From an uncultured Streptococcus sp. (GTDB lineage Bacteria; Bacillota; Bacilli; Lactobacillales; Streptococcaceae), in NCBI RefSeq assembly GCF_905372115.1, contig NZ_CAJPNR010000036.1, forward strand, positions 1-20,515: a stretch of DNA of 20,515 bases, read 5' to 3'. Shown one piece after another: positions 14,854 to 20,515 of this stretch. The notes below the pieces were generated by a model. It had not been told where the DNA came from. It did not search any database and saw only the letters and a list, made by a program, of their open reading frames with translations. Position numbers and translations under genes: made by a program. How positions within the stretch are numbered: the first letter of the stretch is position 1; every line of letters starts with the position of its first letter.

Positions 14854-15720
14854 ATGATTCTTTCCATTATTTCTCAGGGATTGGTTTGGGCCGTTTTAGG
14901 TCTAGGTATTTTTATGACCTTCCGGATTCTGGGCTTTCCTGATATGACGACAGAAGGCTCCTTCCCCTTGGGCGGGGCGGTGGCTGTTACCTTGATTACC
15001 AAGGGAGTCAATCCTTTTCTGGCAACAGCAGCAGCCGTTTTAGCGGGCTGTGCAGCGGGTGCAGTGACAGGTCTGCTTTATACCAAGGGGAAAATTCCTA
15101 CTCTGCTTTCTGGGATTTTGGTCATGACCTCCTGCCACTCTATCATGCTGATGCTGATGGGTCGTGCCAATCTAGGGCTTTTAGGAAGCAGTAAGATTCA
15201 GGATGTTCTGCCATTTTCAGGGGAAGTCAATGACCTGCTGACTGGTTTAATTTTTGTCAGTTTGGTGATTGTAGCCCTGCTCTTTTTCTTGGATACCAAG
15301 CTAGGGCAGGCTTATATCGCGACCGGAGATAATCCAGACATGGCTCGCAGTTTTGGGATCAATACTGGCCGTATGGAGCTCATGGGACTGATTCTGTCAA
15401 ACGGCTTGATTGCTCTGGCTGGAGCGCTGATTGCCCAGCAGGAAGGCTATGCAGATGTTTCCCGCGGGATTGGAGTAATCGTAGTTGGTCTGGCCAGTCT
15501 TATCATTGGCGAGGTACTCTTTCGTAGTCTGACCTTGGCAGAGCGGCTGATTACCATTGTGGTTGGTGCGATTGCCTATCAGTTTTTGATCTGGGGCGTT
15601 ATTGCTCTCGGGTTTAATACCAACTATCTCCGTCTCTATAGTGCGGTGATTCTGGCCGTCTGTCTCATGATTCCAACCCTGAAAAATAAATTCTTTAAAG
15701 GAGCCAAGTTAAGCAAATGA
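14854..15720 (+). CDS. ABC importer permease (COG4120 / TrpY-like type)
   Basis: 288 residues, strongly hydrophobic, with about eight membrane segments (for example near 4-26, 38-76, 84-103, 127-147, 174-194, 205-222, 231-252, 262-280). The cytoplasmic coupling loop GQAYIATGDNPDMARSFGIN is typical of branched-chain-amino-acid/ribose-type permeases. The overall look is that of the COG4120 group that works with a COG1101 ATPase and a TrpX/COG2984 lipoprotein, thought to carry tryptophan or related solutes in streptococci. No binding-protein gene is adjacent here, so the substrate is not settled. ATG 14854 follows TTAGGA. It overlaps the ATPase gene by four bases (ATGA). Confidence 0.8.
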   Translation: MILSIISQGLVWAVLGLGIFMTFRILGFPDMTTEGSFPLGGAVAVTLITKGVNPFLATAAAVLAGCAAGAVTGLLYTKGKIPTLLSGILVMTSCHSIMLMLMGRANLGLLGSSKIQDVLPFSGEVNDLLTGLIFVSLVIVALLFFLDTKLGQAYIATGDNPDMARSFGINTGRMELMGLILSNGLIALAGALIAQQEGYADVSRGIGVIVVGLASLIIGEVLFRSLTLAERLITIVVGAIAYQFLIWGVIALGFNTNYLRLYSAVILAVCLMIPTLKNKFFKGAKLSK

Positions 15721-16475
15721 CAGCGATTGTAGAATTAAGAAATGCAACCAAGCTTGTAAAGAGCGGCTTTGATGAAGAAAAAATCATCCTAAATGATGTT
15801 TCTTTAGACATTCACGAGCATGATTTTATTACGATTTTAGGTGGAAACGGTGCAGGGAAGTCAACCCTGTTCAATGTCATTGCCGGCACTCTCCCTTTAA
15901 CCAGCGGCAGCATTCATATCTTGGGGGAAAATGTCACTCATTTTTCACCAGAAAAGCGGGCCAAGTACCTGTCCCGTGTCTTTCAGGATCCTAAGATGGG
16001 AACAGCTCCGCGTATGACAGTGGCGGAAAATCTTCTCATTGCCAAATTCCGAGGCGAAAAGCGTGGTTTGGTGCCCCGTGGGCTCAACAGTTATAAGGAA
16101 GAGTTTCAGGCGACGATTGAGAAAATCGGCAATGGTCTGGATAAGCATCTGGATACCCCGATTGAATTTCTTTCTGGCGGGCAAAGACAGGCTTTGAGTC
16201 TGCTCATGGCAACGCTCAAGCGCCCAGAACTTTTGCTTCTGGATGAGCATACTGCGGCGCTGGATCCTAAGACCAGTGTAGCCTTGATGGAGCTGACCAA
16301 TGAATTTGTCAATCGTGACCGCCTCACAGCTCTTATGATTACCCATCACATGGAGGATGCCCTCAAATACGGCAACCGACTAATCGTTATGAAAGATGGG
16401 CAGATTATTCAGGACTTAAACAAAGACGAGAAAGCCAAGATGACCATTGCAGATTACTATGGCTTGTTTGAATAG
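15717..16475 (+). CDS. ABC importer ATP-binding protein (COG1101 / TrpZ-like type)
   Basis: 252 residues with all ATPase motifs intact: Walker A GGNGAGKST (42-50), Q-loop Q90, signature LSGGQ (152-156), Walker B LLLLDE ending at D176-E177, D-loop ALDP, and switch H210 in MITHHMEDAL. It powers the permease encoded just upstream; the start ATG overlaps that stop (ATGA), a strong sign of translational coupling. The HTAALDP sequence after Walker B is typical of the PhnK-like COG1101 group paired with COG4120 permeases. The gene ends before a stretch containing an IS remnant and a terminator. Confidence 0.9.
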   Translation: MTAIVELRNATKLVKSGFDEEKIILNDVSLDIHEHDFITILGGNGAGKSTLFNVIAGTLPLTSGSIHILGENVTHFSPEKRAKYLSRVFQDPKMGTAPRMTVAENLLIAKFRGEKRGLVPRGLNSYKEEFQATIEKIGNGLDKHLDTPIEFLSGGQRQALSLLMATLKRPELLLLDEHTAALDPKTSVALMELTNEFVNRDRLTALMITHHMEDALKYGNRLIVMKDGQIIQDLNKDEKAKMTIADYYGLFE

Positions 16476-16524
16476 GCTTGCTCAGAGTTTCGTAAAAACA
16501 AGAGAAAGAATAGGTACTAAATAA

Positions 16525-16610
16525 TGTACTGCTCCCACAAAGTTAGACAAATAATGATCAAAAGGCTCTAGTTCTCTATTCAATAGGACTTTGTTCTTTT
16601 TCTTTAAATT
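16525..16610 (-). mobile_element. Decayed end of an IS3-family element (terminal repeat plus OrfB tail)
   Basis: TGTACTGCTCCCACAAAGTT (16525-16544) and the following AGACA resemble the terminal repeat of IS150/IS3-type elements. Reading leftwards on the minus strand from about 16610 to 16558 gives QSPIE-stop-RTRAF-stop. That resembles the usual OrfB end SPxEYR with the tyrosine codon changed to TAG. No other transposase sequence remains. The identification is by motif memory only. Confidence 0.5.
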
Positions 16611-16626
16611 GCCCTAATAGATGAAT

Positions 16627-16651
16627 AAAAACCGCTAGATTGCGGTTTTTT
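16627..16651. terminator. Bidirectional terminator between the ATPase and regulator genes
   Basis: AAAAACCGC (16627-16635) pairs with GCGGTTTTT (16642-16650) around six bases, giving a T-run on either strand for the two convergent genes. Confidence 0.88.
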
Positions 16652-16670
16652 GTTATAAAAATAGTCTAAA

Positions 16671-18152
16671 TTACTCATCTAAGCGAATAAACATCATTGC
16701 GTTAAGTAAGGAGATGAGTGCGACCGTATTAATATTATTGGAATAGATCAGTCTCTTGTTCTCAATGGGTGGAATAATAAAATTAGAAATGATGATATCG
16801 TAAGGTGATTCTTTTAAAGAATCGATTGATAGTTCTAATTTATTCCAAACTTCAAGTTCAAAATTGTTGCTGCAATAATAAGAAAGTGTCTCTGCTACTG
16901 ATCTTGCATGATACTGATCAAAATTACTCATGACTAAAACTTTTAATTTAGGCTGATTTTGTAAAAGATTCAGCACTAAATGTTTGCTGTGAGTGATAAG
17001 AGTATAGGATAGATGGTTGACTTTCGTTGGTGTGCTATGGATATCCAAAGTCTCTAGATAATGTTCAATCCCTTCCTTTACCTCTGAAACAAAGCGAGGG
17101 AAAATATTTTGAAAGTTCTTGATTGTATTGCCTTTTTGATCAAACAGAATAAATTCTGTAGATAGTTCCTGGCGGTGCAGATGTGCTGTATTATGCAAAT
17201 GCCAAATAAGATTGTCATTATTGTCTATTTTTAGATTATAATTGCTTTCTATCTGATCAATTAAATCACTTAATAATTGATACGAATTTTTTACATAGCT
17301 GTCTGTTTTTGCGCAGCTCATAAATAGATTTTCATCAATGAAAAACATTTTTTGAAAATAGGAGACAAATAGTTGACCTATCACTTCTTTATTCAAAGAG
17401 ATATGGTATTCAGAATCAAAGCTCGCTACAATGTCTTCGATTCCTTCTGCCTGCATGAGAGATTCTAACAATTGATTGTTAAAAGAATCTTTCTCAACTT
17501 CCAAGAAATGACCAAACTTTATTCGATATAAATTTGTAACTAGGAGCAATTTTAACATTCTTTGAGTTGCGAAATTGACAGGAAATGCAGTTTCTTTATA
17601 AACCAGTGCTAACAGCTTACACAAAGGTTCTACTGAAAAATCTGTAAAGGGCCATTCAAGAAAATAATATTTTTCTGAAAAATATTGTGCAAAAAAATAA
17701 CGGATATCAATCTCATCTCCAATAATCCGAGCAGGATTGAGACTAATTTTAAAATTATATTGTTTTTTTATAATTTTGTTAATATGACTGATTATACGAT
17801 AGAGTGAGGAAGAGCTTATATAAAACTCTTTACAAATATTCTCAGTTTCATATCCTTCGTTAAAGAAGATGAATTCTAAAATTGAAAAATGGGTTGAATG
17901 CTTAAAAAAATGGTGATAGACCATCTCAATATCACTATCATCGGTATTAATGATACGTATGCCATTAGTAGACGAGTGAAAAATCAATTCAGGAAACGCA
18001 GACTTGACATGAGATAAATCATCTTTTACTGAACGTTCTGTACAATTCAATAGTTCAGCCAACTCAGAAATATGAAACCAGCGTTTGTTTTTAAATAGTA
18101 GTTCTAGTAGTTCTAATTGTCTGTGGCTCTTTTTAGACAGTAATTCTCGCAT
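16671..18152 (-). CDS. Mga-family transcriptional regulator (HTH, PRD-like, EIIB-like)
   Basis: 493 residues in the layout of Mga/AtxA-type regulators. An N-terminal winged helix is at about 8-75 (FHISELAELLNCTERSVKDD), and a second helix-turn-helix at about 101-137 (ENICKEFYISSSSLYRIISH). PRD-like helical domains follow, with a histidine cluster in WHLHNTAHLHR (317-327). A C-terminal EIIB-like fold starts near 402 (KLKVLVMSNFDQYHA). In the family the PRD histidines can be phosphorylated by the sugar phosphotransferase system, so activity may respond to carbon supply. The start ATG 18152 has only a weak ribosome site (AAGAAAGA). It is visibly more AT-rich than the genes to its left and diverges from the stress cassette, a natural candidate target. 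The regulon is not known from sequence. Confidence 0.85.
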   Translation of the reverse strand: MRELLSKKSHRQLELLELLFKNKRWFHISELAELLNCTERSVKDDLSHVKSAFPELIFHSSTNGIRIINTDDSDIEMVYHHFFKHSTHFSILEFIFFNEGYETENICKEFYISSSSLYRIISHINKIIKKQYNFKISLNPARIIGDEIDIRYFFAQYFSEKYYFLEWPFTDFSVEPLCKLLALVYKETAFPVNFATQRMLKLLLVTNLYRIKFGHFLEVEKDSFNNQLLESLMQAEGIEDIVASFDSEYHISLNKEVIGQLFVSYFQKMFFIDENLFMSCAKTDSYVKNSYQLLSDLIDQIESNYNLKIDNNDNLIWHLHNTAHLHRQELSTEFILFDQKGNTIKNFQNIFPRFVSEVKEGIEHYLETLDIHSTPTKVNHLSYTLITHSKHLVLNLLQNQPKLKVLVMSNFDQYHARSVAETLSYYCSNNFELEVWNKLELSIDSLKESPYDIIISNFIIPPIENKRLIYSNNINTVALISLLNAMMFIRLDE

Positions 18153-18195
18153 TAAAATATTATCTTTCTTTATATAGTGTTTTTATTATCAGGCA

Positions 18196-18204
18196 ATTAT
18201 ACCA
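18196..18204 (-). promoter_or_regulatory. Extended -10 of the Mga-like gene
   Basis: On the minus strand TGG-TATAAT (18204 down to 18196), about 45 bp before the start codon. There is no good -35. Confidence 0.65.
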
Positions 18205-18325
18205 TATTTTGTGCATTTAACCTCGTTTAACAACTCTAAAATATATCTAAAAATGCTGATAAAAGCCTATAGAACAAGGAATTCTTATCTTTGCGTATCT
18301 ATAGTACAGATAAACGGAAAGAAAA

Positions 18326-18368
18326 CCAAGTTGAATTATTATGTTTCCAAGTTGGAAAATTATATAAT
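18326..18368 (+). promoter_or_regulatory. Candidate operator and -10 of the stress cassette
   Basis: CCAAGTTG occurs at 18326-18333 and again at 18347-18354, exactly 21 bp apart (two helical turns). The second copy lies in a near-perfect palindrome TTTCCAA-G-TTGGAAA (18344-18358). A -10 TATAAT follows at 18363-18368, but no acceptable -35 exists at 16-18 bp (TATGTT is found there). This pattern suggests a promoter needing an activator bound at or just upstream of the -35. The remaining intergenic sequence, 18205-18325, is AT-rich and I see no gene in it. Confidence 0.5.
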
Positions 18369-18445
18369 TATGTTAATCAAAAAATAATAGTAAAAAATAT
18401 TATTAAACAATTTTGATTTAGAAAAAATTAGAAAGGAGAATCAAT

Positions 18446-18685
18446 ATGCTTTGGTCTATTATTGTTGGAGGAGTTATTGGTCTTATTGCTGGATCAATCA
18501 CTAAAAAAGGCGGCTCAATGGGTGTTATTGCAAACGTTGTTGCAGGTTTAGTTGGTTCTGCTGTCGGTCAGTCACTTTTAGGAACTTGGGGTCCTAGTTT
18601 GGCTGGTATGGCCTTGCTTCCTTCTATCATTGGTGCAGTTATTGTGGTAGCTGTTGTATCATTTTTTGTAGGTAAAAAGGCATAA
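18446..18685 (+). CDS. GlsB/YeaQ/YmgE-family small membrane protein
   Basis: 79 residues of the transglycosylase-associated (PF04226-type) family: three short hydrophobic segments rich in glycine (about 3-17, 26-44 and 52-75), with KKGGSMG in the first loop and a basic KKA end. The biochemical role is not established; in enterococci glsB sits beside gls24 and both respond to stress. The ribosome site AAAGGAG is well placed before ATG 18446. It is the first gene of the stress cassette, about 80 bp after the candidate -10. Confidence 0.85.
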   Translation: MLWSIIVGGVIGLIAGSITKKGGSMGVIANVVAGLVGSAVGQSLLGTWGPSLAGMALLPSIIGAVIVVAVVSFFVGKKA

Positions 18686-18740
18686 ATTGTCTTTTTACTT
18701 TCAAAAAACAATTTAAAATTTAATGATGTGAGGATTCAAT

Positions 18741-19322
18741 ATGTCAAAATCAAGAAAAATACTTTCCCTTATTTTCTGTATTTTAATCTTGACAATTTTG
18801 ATTCCTGTTTTGCTAGACTTTCATAAAGTCAGCGGTCTGGGGCTTCGGTTATTTAGCTGGAAGTTATTCACTTGGAAGCAGATTCCTTTTGTGGGCTACT
18901 ATCTTTCTAGGTATGTTTTCTGGGGCACTGTGGTTTTAGCAAGCTTAATCTTACTACTGATGTTAGTGATAGTTTTTTATCCTAAGAGACGTTTGGAAAT
19001 TCAGCTAGCTGATGCGGATGGGAAACTGATGCTGAAAAATTCAGCAATTGAAGGGTTTGTTCGTAGTCTGTTAACAGAACACGGTTTAATTAAAGATCCT
19101 ACAGTTTCAGTAAATAGCCGTAAAAACAAATGCATGGTTTCCGTTAAAGGGGCAATCGTTCCTTCGGAAAACATTATCAAGAGAAGTCAGTTGATTCAAG
19201 AAGAAATTGCGTCTGGATTGACAGAATTCTTCGGAATCAATCATAATGTCAAGCTTAAAATTTCTGTCTCAGACTTCAAGCCAAAAGAAGCGGCTAAAAA
19301 AACTACTAGTCGTGTAAAGTAA
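18741..19322 (+). CDS. amaP: Alkaline shock response membrane anchor protein AmaP
   Basis: 193 residues: two N-terminal membrane helices (about 7-26 and 58-80) joined by a loop of about 30 residues, a basic YPKRR stop-transfer, and a cytoplasmic Asp23-like domain (about 85-178, with LKNSAIEGFVRSLL and VSVKGAIVPSENI). In Staphylococcus aureus AmaP tethers Asp23 to the membrane; here the Gls24/Asp23 partner is encoded two genes downstream, so the same role is likely. The ribosome site TGAGGATT is moderate. It lies 55 bp after the glsB-like gene and 11 bp before the DUF2273 gene. Confidence 0.85.
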   Translation: MSKSRKILSLIFCILILTILIPVLLDFHKVSGLGLRLFSWKLFTWKQIPFVGYYLSRYVFWGTVVLASLILLLMLVIVFYPKRRLEIQLADADGKLMLKNSAIEGFVRSLLTEHGLIKDPTVSVNSRKNKCMVSVKGAIVPSENIIKRSQLIQEEIASGLTEFFGINHNVKLKISVSDFKPKEAAKKTTSRVK

Positions 19323-19333
19323 GGAAGTAAAAA

Positions 19334-19504
19334 ATGGAATGGTTTAAAAAATATCAATATCCAATCTTGTCTGGATTAGCAGGCATTATTCTAGCGTGTT
19401 TTATCCTATCCTTTGGCTTCTTTAAGACTCTATTTGTCTTGATTTGCGCTACTCTAGGGGCAGGAATCGGATATTATATTCAAAACAAAAATATATTTAA
19501 ATAA
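19334..19504 (+). CDS. DUF2273-family small membrane protein
   Basis: A 56-residue product beginning MEWFKKYQYPILSGLAG and ending YYIQNKNIFK, easily missed because of its size. It has two hydrophobic segments (about 11-29 and 32-49) separated by a lone lysine, the pattern of DUF2273 proteins always found between amaP and asp23/gls24. The ribosome site AAGGAAG lies just before ATG 19334; the gene starts 11 bp after amaP and ends 17 bp before gls24. The function is unknown; membrane association with the AmaP-Gls24 complex is inferred from position. Confidence 0.85.
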   Translation: MEWFKKYQYPILSGLAGIILACFILSFGFFKTLFVLICATLGAGIGYYIQNKNIFK

Positions 19505-19521
19505 GAATAAAGGAGTTTAAC

Positions 19522-20112
19522 ATGTCAAATAAAGATGTTAAAGATGTTGCAAAAAAAGAAGTTGCTCAAGCAGCTCACGAAGTAAAAGGTGAATTGACTT
19601 ATGATGATAAGGTCATTCAAAAAATTATCGGCCTCTCTTTAGAGAAAGTTTCAGGTTTGCTGGCTGTTGACGGTGGCTTCTTCTCTAACATAAAAGATAA
19701 ATTGGTCAACTCTGACAATGTCACTCATGGTGTTAATGTTGAAGTTGGTAAAGAACAAGTCGCTGTTGACTTGAATGTTGTTGCGGAATATCAAAAGAAT
19801 GTTCCTGCTTTATACAAAGAAATCAAGAAAGTTGTTGTAGAAGAAGTTTCTAAGATGACTGATTTAGAAGTTGTTGAAGTAAATGTCAATGTTGTTGATA
19901 TTAAAACGAAAGAACAACACGAAGCGGATTCAGTAAGCCTTCAAGACCGAGTGACAGATGTTGCTGAATCAACAGGTGAATTTGCTTCAGAGCAATTCGA
20001 AAAAGCAAAATCTGGCATTAGCGGTGGCTTCTCAGCTGTTCAAGAAAAAGTTGGCGATGGTGTAGAGGCTGTTAAAGACGCTGCATCAAATGAAAAAGCT
20101 CGCGTTCGTTAA
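19522..20112 (+). CDS. gls24: Asp23/Gls24-family envelope stress protein
   Basis: 196 residues. The Asp23 domain spans about 20-127 (LTYDDKVIQKIIGLSLEKVS, then GVNVEVGKEQVAVDLNVVAE and VSKMTDLEVVEVNVNVVDI). A long hydrophilic, alanine- and glutamate-rich C-terminal tail follows, with amphipathic repeats (FASEQFEKAKSGISGGFSAV). No signal peptide: these proteins are cytosolic and gather at the membrane through AmaP. They protect against alkaline, bile and other envelope stress in related cocci. The ribosome site AAAGGAG is strong, implying high expression. The cassette order glsB-like, amaP, DUF2273, gls24 matches other Firmicutes. Confidence 0.92.
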   Translation: MSNKDVKDVAKKEVAQAAHEVKGELTYDDKVIQKIIGLSLEKVSGLLAVDGGFFSNIKDKLVNSDNVTHGVNVEVGKEQVAVDLNVVAEYQKNVPALYKEIKKVVVEEVSKMTDLEVVEVNVNVVDIKTKEQHEADSVSLQDRVTDVAESTGEFASEQFEKAKSGISGGFSAVQEKVGDGVEAVKDAASNEKARVR

Positions 20113-20188
20113 TTCTCTCACTAAGATTAGGAATTCTTATATTCTTTCATTTCTTTAAAAATGGAAACTAACAACGGAGGTATCAAAT

Positions 20189-20392
20189 ATGTCTACAGAA
20201 GAAAAATTCAACCAAGCTAAAGGTTCTGTTAAAGAAGGCCTTGGCAAATTAACTGGCGATAAAAAAACAGAAAAAGAAGGAGCTGCTGAAAAAGTAGTTT
20301 CTAAAGTTAAAGAAGTTGCAGTAGATGCCAAAGATGCTGTTGAAGGCGCAATCGAAGGCGTTAAAAATATGGTTAAAAAAGACGAAAAATAA
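20189..20392 (+). CDS. CsbD-family small stress protein
   Basis: 67 residues, nearly all charged and alanine-rich: EKFNQAKGSVKEGLGKLTGD at the start is the CsbD signature (N-x-x-x-G-x-x-K-E-x-x-G-x-x-T-G-D). A lysine/glutamate-rich helix follows, with repeats of the type VKEVAVDAKDAVEGAIEGVK that resemble the tail of the preceding Gls24 protein. CsbD proteins are general-stress proteins with no known reaction. A very good ribosome site, CGGAGG, precedes ATG 20189. It is 76 bp after gls24 with no clear terminator between them, so it is probably part of the same transcript. Confidence 0.9.
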   Translation: MSTEEKFNQAKGSVKEGLGKLTGDKKTEKEGAAEKVVSKVKEVAVDAKDAVEGAIEGVKNMVKKDEK

Positions 20393-20463
20393 AACCAATA
20401 GTTGATTTTCCTTATAAAAAAGTCTTTGTTAACTATAGTAACTAAAAAGAGAGAACATTTAAT

Positions 20464-20515
20464 TGAACCGCACCCCAAAAGTTAGACAGAAAAAATCTAA
20501 CTTTTGGGGTGTTTT
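20464..20515. repeat. IS3-like terminal repeat forming a 16 bp palindrome at the window edge
   Basis: TGAACCGCACCCCAAAAGTT (20464-20483) and AGACA match the repeat at 16525-16549 at 20 of 25 positions, in the same orientation. CACCCCAAAAGTTAGA (20471-20486) and its exact complement (20496-20511) form a hairpin with a nine-base loop, followed by TTTT to the window end. It can act as a terminator for the stress cassette. Whether a full IS lies beyond the edge cannot be seen. Confidence 0.6.

Noticed and set aside
1..20515. CRISPR array, tRNA or rRNA genes, restriction or toxin-antitoxin systems, prophage
   Set aside because: No regularly spaced repeats, tRNA or rRNA-like sequence, or proteins of those families were seen on either strand.

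Overview
The window is chromosomal DNA of a Streptococcus, most likely the sanguinis/mitis group. The evidence is the gpsA-galU pair, a PatA/PatB-type heterodimeric ABC exporter, an AliA/AmiA-like peptide-binding lipoprotein, the dut...radA...carbonic anhydrase order known from pneumococcus, a CiaR-type small RNA, and a Gls24 stress operon. Promoters are sigma-A type and mostly have an extended TGn -10. Apart from a decayed insertion-sequence end near 16.5 kb and an IS-like end at the right edge, it reads as ordinary, gene-dense, low-GC Firmicute chromosome.

Layout. 1-1942 (minus strand): gpsA and galU in one operon, with the galU stop just outside the window. 2102-5579 (plus): patA-patB, ended by a bidirectional terminator shared with a convergent peptide-binding lipoprotein gene (5696-7669, minus). 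Divergent from that is a class I glutamine-amidotransferase-like hydrolase (7898-8587). Then comes a short gene-free stretch carrying a csRNA with a CiaR direct repeat (about 8614-8747). 8794-11812: dut, a histidine phosphatase, a methyltransferase-like protein and radA in a tight operon. RadA has no ATG, GTG or TTG start that keeps its zinc finger and appears to start at ATC. 11928-13453: two tandem AIM24-family paralogues, each with its own promoter. 13610-14756: a GNAT acetyltransferase and a beta-carbonic anhydrase. 14854-16475: a permease/ATPase pair of an ABC importer with no binding-protein gene beside it.

16476-20515 is a visibly more AT-rich module. It begins at an IS3-like terminal repeat with a fragment of transposase tail, and ends in a related repeat in the same orientation. 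It holds a Mga-family regulator (minus strand) divergent from glsB-like, amaP, a 56-residue DUF2273 gene missed by length-limited ORF calling, gls24/asp23 and csbD-like genes, a cell-envelope stress cassette. The promoter of the cassette has a usable -10, a poor -35, and two copies of CCAAGTTG spaced 21 bp apart. This suggests an activator, possibly the adjacent Mga-like protein.

The observations most worth a second look are the ATC start of radA, the csRNA with its CiaR box, the candidate operator before the stress cassette, the related IS ends flanking that module, and the terminator-like hairpin in the leader of the first AIM24 gene. All family assignments are by reading the sequence; no database search was run.
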